Below, piece after piece: positions 24,629 to 33,431 of a DNA stretch of 50,238 nt. Source of the DNA: a virus. A program made the position numbers and the translations under genes. The notes under the pieces were generated by a model that did not search any database, was not told the DNA's origin, and saw only the letters and a list, made by a program, of their open reading frames with translations. Where the stretch lies: IMG/VR virus record IMGVR_UViG_3300048837_000552, positions 1 through 50,238 of that record. One strand, given 5' to 3'. Within the stretch, counting starts at the first letter, position 1; the number at the start of each line of letters is the position of its first letter.

Positions 24629-26830
24629 CTAAAGAGAGTGGTAATCCACCTCAAGTTCGTCCGCAGTCGGGTCTGGATACTTCAAGAGTTCGGCGTGTGG
24701 GTCCATCCCAACAGTCGGCTGAATCATAGACCGAATCTTGACGTGCATGGAACTACAGCGGAAGCACCGTCGATAGTCGGATGGCTGGTTTGCCGGCCAC
24801 CGCTCCCCGCAGCTTTCACACGAAAAGATGTACGGAGCCGACTCCAGGGTGAGTTCGCTCTCCACTCGGAGGATGCCTTTGTCGGAATCCCAATCTCGCT
24901 CATGAGCGGTCGCATAGGCGATCATCAGCGCCATGATGCGATCGTCGTGGCCGACGCCGGCGCCCATCTTCGTGGTGGAGTTGTCTTCCTTCCTGAAGTT
25001 CAGGATTTCTGTCGCTGTGACCTTACTCCGAATCAGCAGGATGCGATGATCCAGCGCCGTGCGAAGTGCATCATACAGCCTCGACTTGCTGTTGGCTGTC
25101 GTCTTCCACCCCAACCCCTGCGTTTCCATGGCGAGGCTGGAAGAGTTAAGGGGACGGAAGATGTTTGGGTACTGGAGTCGAACCCGGAGCGCATGTAAGA
25201 CGATCCCGCCGCAAGTGTTGTTGATCTCCGATGCCACCATGGCGGTGTTGTAATACTGCCCCAGTCGATTCAGTAACTCAGCGAACGCAGTCGGTGAGAT
25301 CACGTTTGAGGCAAACTCTGCTACCTGCTCATCTGTGCCCCCAAATCGGTGCCTCTTTATCACCTGAGCAACGCTGTAGTCATGGTCCCCGCCCAACCCC
25401 TCGGCAATGTCAGCGCCGATGACATACTGTTCGCCCGGCACCGGGCGCTCCCACACCACAAGGGAGGTGTCCTCGTACCGATGATCGAGAGAGCACCCGC
25501 CCAGCCAGCACGTCGCCGTCTTCGGGTTATGACCGTGAAGGTTCAGCGACTTATCGAGGTAGCCAGTGAATTCCGGATCACTCAATGAGCTATTCACGTA
25601 AGCCAACTGCTTCTCGTTGAAAAGGCGGATACCAGATAGCCGGAACGCCTCCTCGGCAGTGGAGCATAGCTCCTGGCGCATCTTATTCAGGGACTGCTCA
25701 TCCGACTCGGAGCTTGTTCGCTTCGTCTCCATGTAGAAAGCCTGCTCATCGGAGAGAGTGAATTCACGAATCACCCCAAAATTGCAGTAGGAGCAAACCG
25801 ATCCAATCTGCTCCACGCCATTGCTCCGGCGCGGGACGTACTGGAGGCAGAGCTTGTTATCGCAACGAGCCCAATCGCGATTGGCCCGCGCCCGCATGTC
25901 TGACTCTTCCTGTTGGATCTTCCACCCAGGCATCACCACGGAGCGGCGCGACTTGTCGAAGAACCAGGGTAAAAACATCGGGCGCCATGGGGCACGGTCG
26001 CCCATCTTCACCATGCGCTTCCAGAATTCGTGCGAATAGGTGCCGGCGCCCTTCGCTGTGGACTCAAGGATGCCAAAGGTGTGGGGGCCATCGGCTAGCG
26101 CATAGGTGATGTCCTCCTCGATGATGTCGCGGGCCTGCTTCGGGTTCCAGTCTGCCCACTCTGACAGGTGCGCTCCAGCGAGCGCATGTCCCTGCCCGAT
26201 GCCAGTCAGGGACGTAGCGCCCTTCGCCGTCACCCGACAGTTCATGCCGGGGTTGGTTCGGCGCTCACTGAAATCCTTGCGATCCAAGATCAAGCCGTCC
26301 TTGAATTCGCGACTGGCGCACTCCGGGCGCATCCACCACGGCAACTTGTCGTAGATGTGCTGGACATAGCCGAACAACCGGGCCGCGTGGTCATCGTCGT
26401 AAGAGACGATGAAGCAATCCGAGTTCCGGTAGAAAACCACACGATGCGCAATCAGCGACTCTGCGACCGTGGAGATACCCAACTGCCGGGCCTTGATTAC
26501 AACGATGCGCTGTGACAGGCCCTGTGCCTTCATGTGCAGGATTTCGTTCAGAAGAAGCTCTTGCGACTCCCAGAGCTTGAAAAGCTGATCCTCTTTGGTT
26601 TCTTTGTTGACGATCCAGAAGTAATTGCGGGCCGCGTAGCTGAAATCGTCCTTACAGCGCTGGATCTCCTGGACGACGACCTGAAGCTCTTTGGCTGTGA
26701 GGTAATCCCATGGACTCCCGTGCTTCTTCCCCTGAACCCACATCGCCTCTTTCTCGTCCAGGTGCCGGATCAGTTCGTCCACCCCCTGATCCCTCTCCCA
26801 TCTCGGCTTTGGTTTGTTGACTATCAGCAC
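24629..26830 (-). CDS. Terminase large subunit
   Basis: A 733-residue packaging motor with ATPase and nuclease domains. The ATPase has a Walker A-like KARQLGIST (about 113-121), Walker B AHLSEWAD (about 220-227) and coupling motif GILESTAKG (about 253-261). A zinc-ribbon-like insert with Cys pairs follows (about 323-349). The nuclease begins at GADIAEGLGGDHDYS, and a late DDRIMAL supplies a further acidic residue. A second zinc ribbon (CESCGERW...CFRC) lies near the C-terminus. I chose GTG 26830, because GAGG lies 9 nt upstream and the CTAGTG context recurs here. The upstream ATG at 26887 lies inside the previous gene without a ribosome site. Confidence 0.88.
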   Translation of the reverse strand: MLIVNKPKPRWERDQGVDELIRHLDEKEAMWVQGKKHGSPWDYLTAKELQVVVQEIQRCKDDFSYAARNYFWIVNKETKEDQLFKLWESQELLLNEILHMKAQGLSQRIVVIKARQLGISTVAESLIAHRVVFYRNSDCFIVSYDDDHAARLFGYVQHIYDKLPWWMRPECASREFKDGLILDRKDFSERRTNPGMNCRVTAKGATSLTGIGQGHALAGAHLSEWADWNPKQARDIIEEDITYALADGPHTFGILESTAKGAGTYSHEFWKRMVKMGDRAPWRPMFLPWFFDKSRRSVVMPGWKIQQEESDMRARANRDWARCDNKLCLQYVPRRSNGVEQIGSVCSYCNFGVIREFTLSDEQAFYMETKRTSSESDEQSLNKMRQELCSTAEEAFRLSGIRLFNEKQLAYVNSSLSDPEFTGYLDKSLNLHGHNPKTATCWLGGCSLDHRYEDTSLVVWERPVPGEQYVIGADIAEGLGGDHDYSVAQVIKRHRFGGTDEQVAEFASNVISPTAFAELLNRLGQYYNTAMVASEINNTCGGIVLHALRVRLQYPNIFRPLNSSSLAMETQGLGWKTTANSKSRLYDALRTALDHRILLIRSKVTATEILNFRKEDNSTTKMGAGVGHDDRIMALMIAYATAHERDWDSDKGILRVESELTLESAPYIFSCESCGERWPANQPSDYRRCFRCSSMHVKIRSMIQPTVGMDPHAELLKYPDPTADELEVDYHSL

Positions 26831-27260
26831 TAGAAATGTCCTCAAATTCGGCGTACACGGGCGGCGGCGCCTCGATCGCACGCACATCCGACGCCGGACG
26901 ATCTATCGCTGCCCGCTCCCGGCTGTCCAGTGCCGCAACAATTGACTCAAAACTCCTCGCCCCGGAGCCCCGCCCGCCGCCGCGCCCACCTGACGCATTC
27001 AGAATCTGGTTATTGTTCTGAATCTGCACCTGTGGCCCGATCTCCAGGTACTTCATCATCTTGGCTGTCATCTGGATGATGCCGGGATCGCCCGCCTTCA
27101 ACTTCTTCTTGATGGCCTCAAACATCCCATCCAAGAGATCAGGGGTATGCTCGCGGAGCTTCCGCTCCTTCTCCCTCTCAACCTGCTTGCGGGTCAGCAA
27201 GCGCCGCTTCCCAGTGTTGCCAGTTTCGGGTGCTGCTTCTTGCGTTTCAACTTCAGGCAC
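26652..27260 (-). CDS. Putative terminase small subunit or packaging accessory
   Basis: A 202-residue protein with a GTG start at 27260, in the context GACTAGTG with GGAAGG upstream. Residues 15-75 are helical and basic (TRKQVEREKERKLREHTPDLLDGMFEAIKKKLK). A Gly-rich hinge and an acidic Gly/Arg-rich tail follow. It stands where TerS is expected, directly ahead of the large subunit, but no clear HTH is seen. The last 60 codons overlap the large-subunit start by 179 bp in another frame, which is unusually long, so its true end or the neighbour's start may differ. Palindrome copy 26887 lies in the tail. Confidence 0.5.
   Translation of the reverse strand: MPEVETQEAAPETGNTGKRRLLTRKQVEREKERKLREHTPDLLDGMFEAIKKKLKAGDPGIIQMTAKMMKYLEIGPQVQIQNNNQILNASGGRGGGRGSGARSFESIVAALDSRERAAIDRPASDVRAIEAPPPVYAEFEDISSADSQQTKAEMGEGSGGGRTDPAPGRERGDVGSGEEARESMGLPHSQRASGRRPGDPAL
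26887..26898. repeat. Dispersed palindrome copy, TCCGACGCCGGA
   Basis: In the small-subunit candidate, read as Pro-Ala-Ser-Asp-Val, 57 bp upstream of the large-subunit GTG. Confidence 0.85.
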
Positions 27261-27273
27261 TAGTCAAACCTTC

Positions 27274-30045
27274 CTATTGGACTGTGAACGTCCCACCCTT
27301 CCGCACCGTGCCGCATGACACCCGGTAGTGGTACGCCCCTGCGCTCAACTCAGTCGCCGTGAACGTGTGCAGCCGCCCGTTCTGAGTGTCTGCCGGGTCC
27401 GCGCTGTCGTCACTCGTCGCCGGAACGGACGCCCCCACGTAAACCCGGCACGCCGCCCCGGAGGGCGCCACATACCGCAGCGTGGCCGTGCCTTCCGCCA
27501 CCGACACCCGCACGCGCTGAATCGGCCGGTCGGGATCGAACAGCCAGCGCGGATCGCTGTAACTCGAATAGATCCCGGTAATCCCCACCGCCTCATTCGT
27601 GTGGCAGTTCGCGGAGAATACTTCCGACGCCCGCGCCGAACGGAGGAAGTCAGAAGACCATCGCCCTGCCGCGCACATACCCTCGGCATAGCTCCCACTG
27701 TCAGACATGAGGGTATCGTGGCCGACTACCACCGACGGCAGGGTGTACGTGTAGGCAGAAACGAGTTCAGCGTAACTGGTGCCGGGGCGAGAGCAACTGA
27801 CCGTGGTCCCGCTAGTTCTGGCCCCCCGCGTCGTCACGTTGTAACCGCGCCCACCCCGCCAGGTGCTGCCCGCGATCATGTTATTGCCCTCGACCGCCAC
27901 AATCAGGACCGTCTCCCCAACCCAGATCGTAAACGGTGGATCACCACACGCCGCGCCGTTCGCCACTGGAATCGTGGTGTCGTTTGCTCCGATGTTCGCC
28001 GTGAGCGTGGTGGAATTGTGGAACCGCACCGGATGATGGTACTGTCGCAGCATCGAGGGGTTCGCCCCTGGCTGAGTCGTCACCAACTGGTAGCGTTCGG
28101 CGTGGTGCCGAGCAAGGCCACAGGCCATCCCTTCCGTTCGGCACATATCAAAAAACGCCATCGAGATCCACACATCCATCCACGGAGATGTGCCCTCCGA
28201 CACGATGGCCGTATCCTGCCCACTGCGTTGTGCTGTAGAGCCTCGCACCGTCGAGTGCCGATTTGGGTTCCGGCTGGCTTGCGATTCAATCATGAAGCCG
28301 TGACACCATCGGCTCGTGTCCGTCGTCGGATCGTAAGGGTTCGTCGTGCATGGCTCGTAAAAATCTCCGTCCCTGACATTGAAGTACCCCTCACGTTGGG
28401 CGAGGACATCAAGAAACTTCTCACGCAGGTAGCCGTGTTGCGGGTCATCGTCCGGCACGATCAGCGAAGCCCGCCAGATGTTCCACGAAAGCCATGCGAC
28501 CTGCCGATGGTTCGACTCGAAAGAACTCAGCGTCCCCCACGTTCCTTTGCGCTGCCCGGACTGGTGGGCCACCAACTGAGCCCAGAAGAAGACCGTATGC
28601 GCAAGAAACGACTGCTCCTGCATAAAGAACCAGTCCCCGGTGATGAGATAGGCCAACTGGGTATGCGTGTGACGATGAGCGCCATCGGGAGACCATCCAT
28701 TCCAATTATTCGGCGACCATGCGACAGGGCCGACCGCAGAGGGAAGCCCAGTGGTGCTGCCGAATAACCACACGTTCGTCGTCGGACGTGTGTTCAGCGA
28801 GAGGGGCATCCCTAGCGCTGGCGTGCTGCCTCGATAGTTGGGCAACCCCGTCACCAACTCACGGTGATGGTGTGGCTGCGAGGTGACATACTCCGCGTTT
28901 CCGATCACGATGTCATAGAGGTCTTTCCTTTGCGTGTAGAGCCACAACGCCTCCCAGTGCGGGTAGAAACCGCGATCGCCTCGCCCCCCGGTCGCCGAGT
29001 AGTCTCTCGTTCGGTTGCCGCAGACTATCCCCGTCAACGTGCAGGCGAAGGGGAAATCGTTGTTCGTGCCAGCCGACCAGCCCGCCAGCACTCCATTAAT
29101 GGAGGTCTGTCCCCCTAGCGCCGCTGTCTCCGTGATCGGTCCGAACGGGTAGCGGTAGGGCGGGATCATCTTTGAGTGGCGCAGGTACTCCATGTTGAAG
29201 TCGGTGTTGGTGGCGACCGGCTGGTCGCCGTCCCAGAAGGTCTTCCTCCACCACGTCAAGGCAATCCCGCGAATCCCCGCCTGAGTCAGGACAGCGCCCG
29301 CCGACGTGCGGAATTCCACGCTGTAGCGCTGATCCTGCCGCTTCGAGGTCCAGTAATTCGCAATGATATTCTCGATCCTCACCCCTGCACCCTGCTGGAA
29401 CGTCAGAACGAAGATCGGATGCAGGCTCCGGTGCGTGGTGTCATCGGCCCAGGTGCAGGTGTCATAGGGCGCCGTGCAGCCAGCGCCCGCCCAGCCAAAG
29501 TCGTAGATCCGGTCCACGCTGGCGTCCTCCGCGATCACCGCTGTCACCAGCGGCCCACGCAGCCAGTAGGTGAAGTGGTTCGCGGTCAGCATCGTGCGGG
29601 CGTTTGCCGTGCGCTGAGTCGTCGCGCCCACCGGATCGGCGGACACCCGCATCTCCGCATCCCATGTCCCGCCGTTCGCTGCCAGCATCCCCGCGCCATC
29701 CAGCCCCGCTGCCTCGCACGTTGCCTGATTGCCGAGGTGACAGGCGTTGGCCGAGTCGCGGAAGTCCACCACGATGCTGCTGAGTGCCGGGATCGCTGCC
29801 TGAAAGTGGATGATGGCGTACCGCACGCTGCCATCCGGCCAGCGGTTCTTCACGTCCACCTGCCACGCCGATGCCGCCGCGTTCGAGACGAACGGCTGAG
29901 GGTAGTTGACAATCTCACCCTGAGCGAACCAACGGGGAACGCGATGGGCTTGCGAGGCCGGCACCTCGTTCGTGGTGGAGATTGTCACCGCGTTCGACAG
30001 GCTCCAGAGGGGGAGGGCCAGTAGGGTCAGGAGGAGGAGTTTCAT
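27274..30045 (-). CDS. Secreted polysaccharide lyase-like protein
   Basis: A 923-residue protein with a classic Sec signal peptide (MKLLLLTLLALPLWSLSNA, cleavage after about residue 19). The next 130 residues, with a WPDGSVRYAIIHF strand, resemble the RIFT-barrel N-terminal domain of PcRGLX/YetA-type exo-rhamnogalacturonan lyases. A long helical toroid-like part rich in Trp and His follows (about 230-680), then beta-rich C-terminal modules (about 690-923). Many Cys residues fit disulfide formation outside the cytoplasm. Its ATG overlaps the TGA of the previous secreted protein. It may degrade capsule or exopolysaccharide; both enzyme class and substrate are inferred. Confidence 0.65.
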   Translation of the reverse strand: MKLLLLTLLALPLWSLSNAVTISTTNEVPASQAHRVPRWFAQGEIVNYPQPFVSNAAASAWQVDVKNRWPDGSVRYAIIHFQAAIPALSSIVVDFRDSANACHLGNQATCEAAGLDGAGMLAANGGTWDAEMRVSADPVGATTQRTANARTMLTANHFTYWLRGPLVTAVIAEDASVDRIYDFGWAGAGCTAPYDTCTWADDTTHRSLHPIFVLTFQQGAGVRIENIIANYWTSKRQDQRYSVEFRTSAGAVLTQAGIRGIALTWWRKTFWDGDQPVATNTDFNMEYLRHSKMIPPYRYPFGPITETAALGGQTSINGVLAGWSAGTNNDFPFACTLTGIVCGNRTRDYSATGGRGDRGFYPHWEALWLYTQRKDLYDIVIGNAEYVTSQPHHHRELVTGLPNYRGSTPALGMPLSLNTRPTTNVWLFGSTTGLPSAVGPVAWSPNNWNGWSPDGAHRHTHTQLAYLITGDWFFMQEQSFLAHTVFFWAQLVAHQSGQRKGTWGTLSSFESNHRQVAWLSWNIWRASLIVPDDDPQHGYLREKFLDVLAQREGYFNVRDGDFYEPCTTNPYDPTTDTSRWCHGFMIESQASRNPNRHSTVRGSTAQRSGQDTAIVSEGTSPWMDVWISMAFFDMCRTEGMACGLARHHAERYQLVTTQPGANPSMLRQYHHPVRFHNSTTLTANIGANDTTIPVANGAACGDPPFTIWVGETVLIVAVEGNNMIAGSTWRGGRGYNVTTRGARTSGTTVSCSRPGTSYAELVSAYTYTLPSVVVGHDTLMSDSGSYAEGMCAAGRWSSDFLRSARASEVFSANCHTNEAVGITGIYSSYSDPRWLFDPDRPIQRVRVSVAEGTATLRYVAPSGAACRVYVGASVPATSDDSADPADTQNGRLHTFTATELSAGAYHYRVSCGTVRKGGTFTVQ

Positions 30046-31034
30046 CGGACCCCCGCCGAGGCCCCAAACTGCCCCTTGAAGGACCAGTAATCAACGTCGA
30101 TGTGCTTGGCTCCGGTCGAGTCCGTCTGGACATAAAACCACGGATGGCCGTTCGCGGCGTCGGTCCAGAACGAAGACCCATCCGCGATGGTGAGGTCGCA
30201 GCCCGACACGCAGGCCGTGATCGGGGTGCCGCTGTCGAGTTGCGCGTAGACCTTTTTGTTCGTCCCGTCTGTGTAGACCCGGAAGGTGTGCCATGCCGTG
30301 TCCAGCGCCACCCCGGTCGAGACGGATGCCTGCTCACCGCCCGCGCCCCAGACCACTTCAAAGTTCCCGGTTACTGGCCGCAGCCCGATCCCGCGCGACA
30401 CGCTCAGTCCGTTCGATGCCCACACCCCGAACGCGATTCGGAAGGTGATGTCGGCGGACTGCCCCAGTCGGAAGATCTTCTTCTCCTCCCAGATCTTCGT
30501 GGTGTCGGTGTAGATGTTTCCGAAGATCTGAGATCCTGTTGGGGACAAAGACACTACCCCGTTGTTTCCACTCGTCGCGCCCGACGCCACCCGCAGAACA
30601 CCGTAATAGGGGCGCGCGCCCGTCTGGAGAGAGACGGTCGCGTTCGAGTTGAACCATCCGAGCGCCCCGATCTGGAGCGAGGTCGTACCGCCGCTGACAA
30701 ACTCTTCAGCGGCGCAGACCCACCGGGCATCACCCGGCAGGCAAGGCACGTCCGAGAGTTCAATCCCCCCTCCGCCGCCGCTCGTCACAGCGGTCCAGGT
30801 ATTCGCCGCCGTACACAGCATCAGGTTTGAGCCGGCTTCCGCATCCGAGTCGAAAAACTGCTCACCTACGGTACACGTCGCCGGAGCCGTCGTCCCCACC
30901 TTCGCAGGAATGGTCCAGAAAGAATCCGAGGCGTCCCAATATCCCTTCAGGACTCTCGACCCATTGATTGTTTCAACGCTGCCCCAAAGAAGGGCGACGA
31001 TGCCCAGAAACAGAAAAATCAGTGTGCGCTTCAT
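30042..31034 (-). CDS. Secreted lectin-like beta-sandwich protein
   Basis: A 330-residue protein. I set the start at ATG 31034, where a signal peptide begins (MKRTLIFLFLGIVALLWGS) and GGAG lies 9 nt upstream. The frame open further upstream lacks these. A Cys-containing module (CTVGEQFFDSDAEAGSNLMLC) is followed by a concanavalin A/LamG-like sandwich (about 125-330) with WHTFRVYTDGTNKKVYAQLD, the usual back-sheet signature. It would bind sugar or surface polymer. It lies between the fibre-like and lyase-like secreted genes with a 2-bp gap and a 4-bp overlap, so all three are one unit. Confidence 0.65.
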   Translation of the reverse strand: MKRTLIFLFLGIVALLWGSVETINGSRVLKGYWDASDSFWTIPAKVGTTAPATCTVGEQFFDSDAEAGSNLMLCTAANTWTAVTSGGGGGIELSDVPCLPGDARWVCAAEEFVSGGTTSLQIGALGWFNSNATVSLQTGARPYYGVLRVASGATSGNNGVVSLSPTGSQIFGNIYTDTTKIWEEKKIFRLGQSADITFRIAFGVWASNGLSVSRGIGLRPVTGNFEVVWGAGGEQASVSTGVALDTAWHTFRVYTDGTNKKVYAQLDSGTPITACVSGCDLTIADGSSFWTDAANGHPWFYVQTDSTGAKHIDVDYWSFKGQFGASAGVR

Positions 31035-31036
31035 CG

Positions 31037-32944
31037 CTAGAAACTCCTCACAATCGTTGCCCCAAACTGGAACCCATTCGCGACCGCAATCCCCGCTCCG
31101 GTGAAATTGCAGATCTTCACCGTCATCTGGTCGATGCCGGCCACGTAGTACTCCACGATCAGACTGGCAGGCAGTCCCGCCGGCCTGGCTCCCGCTACCG
31201 AATCCCCAGACAGCGCCCCCGGGAATGCATACGTCTGCGTCGGACACGCGCCCGCCGCGATCGTCCCCCAATCGTTCACCGTGGCTGCCACCTTCAGAAA
31301 CATCGGCACCAGCGCCGGGTTGACCCCGAGCGGGGCTCCCTCACTGCCATCCCCCACCAGCGACTCGTCCGTCACCACGGTGCCCGACCCGCCTTCGCCG
31401 CCGCCCGTGTTGGTGATCGTGATGATGTCCATTCCCTCTGTCACGCTGATTCCGGTTCCCGCCACCAGAGTCCGCGCCGTCACGTTCGTCCCGGTCTTCA
31501 GTACCTGCGCACCGGCGCCCGAATTCGCAACGCTTGTCGTATCGCCGCTCCCACTACCACTGCTGCTCCCGCCGCCGCCTGACACGTTGACAGCGAACGC
31601 CCCGGACTGCGGAACCGCGAACGTCAAGCGGGATTCATTGTCGCTGAGGTGTTGCAGTGAGCCAGCATCCACACTCGACCCGCCGCTGTCGTACACCTGA
31701 TACACCAGCGCCCGGTGTCCCGCATTGTGCTCAATGTCGATCGTCGTCACATTGTCCAGAGGAATCCAGAGATTCGGCGATGACCCGGACCCACCACCAG
31801 GGATCAGCAATAAACGACCCGCCTGCGCCACCGCAAACGGGACCGTCACGTCAAACTGGCCTTCCCCCGCATCGGTCTGGCACTCGCCGGCGCCGGCGGC
31901 CACGACCTTGACCCCAGTGGAAGTCGCCTCCTGCGTCACGATCGCGAAGTCACAACTCCCGATCCCATGCTCCGCCGCCGTAACAGTCCAAGTGGTAGCT
32001 GGCTCCGTGAATTCCTTAACGAACGTCGCCGTCGTTGTCGAACCTTCAACACCCCCCACCCCACACGCAGCCGCTGCGACCTCCAGCGATTGTCCGTCTG
32101 CCGCCACTTGCACGCACCGGCCCGCCGTCCAGGACGTGCGCCCTGTTCCACCCATGTTCACGCCCAACGTGGAAGACAGACCCCCGGCTGTTCCTGTCGT
32201 ATTCTGATTCAGCGTCGGAAAGTTCGTCAGATTCGCCGCGCTCACCGCCGGCAGTTGCCCCGACTCATTCAACTGCACCAGATTGTTCGCCGCCGCACCA
32301 ACCGTGTACGACGTGCCCCACGCGCTACCCGTCGAATTCGGAACGCCGGCTCCGGGATAGATCATCTCCCCGCCACCGCTGCTCCCGCAAGCGGCTCCCG
32401 CACTCTCCAATTGCGTTCCGTCCGCGCTTACTTGAACACACCGGCCCGCTACCCACGTCCCCTGGTTTGTGCCGCCACGCGCCAGCGGGATTGTCCCTGT
32501 GGCGATTTTGCTCGCGTCCAGCGCCGGGATGCGTGCCGCATCGAACGTCCCGCTGGAAATCTGCGAAGCAGCCAACTCAAGCGCAGACTCAACAACATCC
32601 CAATCGATGTAATTGCCACTCTCGGACACAGTGACTCGCGCACTACCGGCCCGCGCACGTCGAAACTGCAAATCCACCGAATTCTTCGAGACGAAGAAGC
32701 TCGCCGCCCCAGTCCCCAAATTCGATGCCGTGTTCGCTTCGCCTCCAGTGGCGCCAGGAGCCGTGGCGCACTCAATCCGGCCCGTTGCTGTGTTCAGCGT
32801 GAGGAAGTTGTTCGCGCCGACGCAAAGAGAAAGATTCCCAACAGGCTTGCCGCCCAAGGCGTTCCCGCCGCCGCCGCCGACCCCCATTTGTCCGAATACC
32901 CCGATCGCCGTCAAGGCTGCCAACAGAAGCAATCGCTGGAACAT
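31037..32944 (-). CDS. Secreted tail-fibre-like repeat protein
   Basis: A 635-residue protein with a signal peptide (MFQRLLLLAALTAIGVFG). Residues about 130-160 carry the fibre repeat FDAARIPALDASKIATGTIPLARGGTN. The element GRCVQVSADG...LESAGAACG occurs twice (about 165-185 and 270-290). The rest is Gly/Thr/Ala-rich with beta character, typical of trimeric fibres. TTAGGTACTAGGAG precedes the ATG at 32944. A fibre-type protein carrying a Sec signal is odd for a virion component, because assembly happens in the cytoplasm. It may instead be exported to the cell surface during infection or lysogeny. Confidence 0.65.
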   Translation of the reverse strand: MFQRLLLLAALTAIGVFGQMGVGGGGGNALGGKPVGNLSLCVGANNFLTLNTATGRIECATAPGATGGEANTASNLGTGAASFFVSKNSVDLQFRRARAGSARVTVSESGNYIDWDVVESALELAASQISSGTFDAARIPALDASKIATGTIPLARGGTNQGTWVAGRCVQVSADGTQLESAGAACGSSGGGEMIYPGAGVPNSTGSAWGTSYTVGAAANNLVQLNESGQLPAVSAANLTNFPTLNQNTTGTAGGLSSTLGVNMGGTGRTSWTAGRCVQVAADGQSLEVAAAACGVGGVEGSTTTATFVKEFTEPATTWTVTAAEHGIGSCDFAIVTQEATSTGVKVVAAGAGECQTDAGEGQFDVTVPFAVAQAGRLLLIPGGGSGSSPNLWIPLDNVTTIDIEHNAGHRALVYQVYDSGGSSVDAGSLQHLSDNESRLTFAVPQSGAFAVNVSGGGGSSSGSGSGDTTSVANSGAGAQVLKTGTNVTARTLVAGTGISVTEGMDIITITNTGGGEGGSGTVVTDESLVGDGSEGAPLGVNPALVPMFLKVAATVNDWGTIAAGACPTQTYAFPGALSGDSVAGARPAGLPASLIVEYYVAGIDQMTVKICNFTGAGIAVANGFQFGATIVRSF

Positions 32945-32960
32945 TTGACTCTCCTAGTAC

Positions 32961-33302
32961 CTAACGAATGTGCGCGGACACCAGCCCAGCATCCCCGTTG
33001 TTATCCGCATCCAGGTACAAGTCATGCGGCTTGATCGTGTTCAGGGCGTTGTACTCGCCAAACGCCCAAGTGCTGCCCTGTGGGATGATCGCCAGGACGC
33101 CGGCCAGCGTGGTCCGATTCATGTCTGCGTACCCCAAGTACAGCGGGCCGGTATTGTCCGTGAGCGCCTGGATATTCAGCTTGCTCACAACCATCTGCTC
33201 GAACTCGCTGTCGGATGGGAAGTTCGCCGTCAATCGAACCGGCGTTCCCGCCGCAGCCACAGCCACTTTCCCTAATGGAACGGGGTTCATCGTAATCGGC
33301 AT
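32961..33302 (-). CDS. Small virion-type protein, 113 aa
   Basis: A beta-rich, Thr/Ala/Gly-containing protein (MPITMNPVPLGKVAVAAAGTPVRLT at the start) without signal peptide or membrane segment. It resembles small phage head or tail proteins of the kind annotated as structural. It is the first gene after the terminator and promoter-like element at 33.3 kb, with GGAGG followed by TATTAGGT directly before the ATG. The secreted trio follows in the same direction with a 16-bp gap. Exact role unknown. Confidence 0.55.
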   Translation of the reverse strand: MPITMNPVPLGKVAVAAAGTPVRLTANFPSDSEFEQMVVSKLNIQALTDNTGPLYLGYADMNRTTLAGVLAIIPQGSTWAFGEYNALNTIKPHDLYLDADNNGDAGLVSAHIR

Positions 33303-33317
33303 ACCTAATACCTCCCC

Positions 33318-33349
33318 TCCGAACTAGCACAAAAAGGCAATCGGCTCAA
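33318..33349 (-). promoter_or_regulatory. Late-type promoter-like element, secreted trio unit
   Basis: TTGAGC (33344-33349), 17 bp, TAGTTC (33321-33326), then GGAGG. It begins a few bases after the U tract of the terminator at 33355-33388, which is the best contextual evidence that the element is a promoter. Confidence 0.7.
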
Positions 33350-33354
33350 TCCAA

Positions 33355-33388
33355 TAAAAAACCCGGCGAGCCAAGAAGACCCGCCGGG
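33355..33388 (-). terminator. Rho-independent terminator
   Basis: Stem CCCGGCG/CGCCGGG (33362-33368 with 33382-33388), 13-nt loop, followed on the transcribed strand by TTTTTTATT. It lies 43 bp past the stop of the 267-residue gene. Confidence 0.85.
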
Positions 33389-33431
33389 GACCCGAAAGGA
33401 GGAGGATTGGGGTAAATCTGATCTCCGCTGG

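Noticed and set aside
27328-28767. Plus-strand open frame of 479 codons
   Set aside because: It is antisense to the secreted lyase-like gene, Arg/His-rich and without domain-like patterns; the minus-strand gene has a signal peptide and ordered domains.
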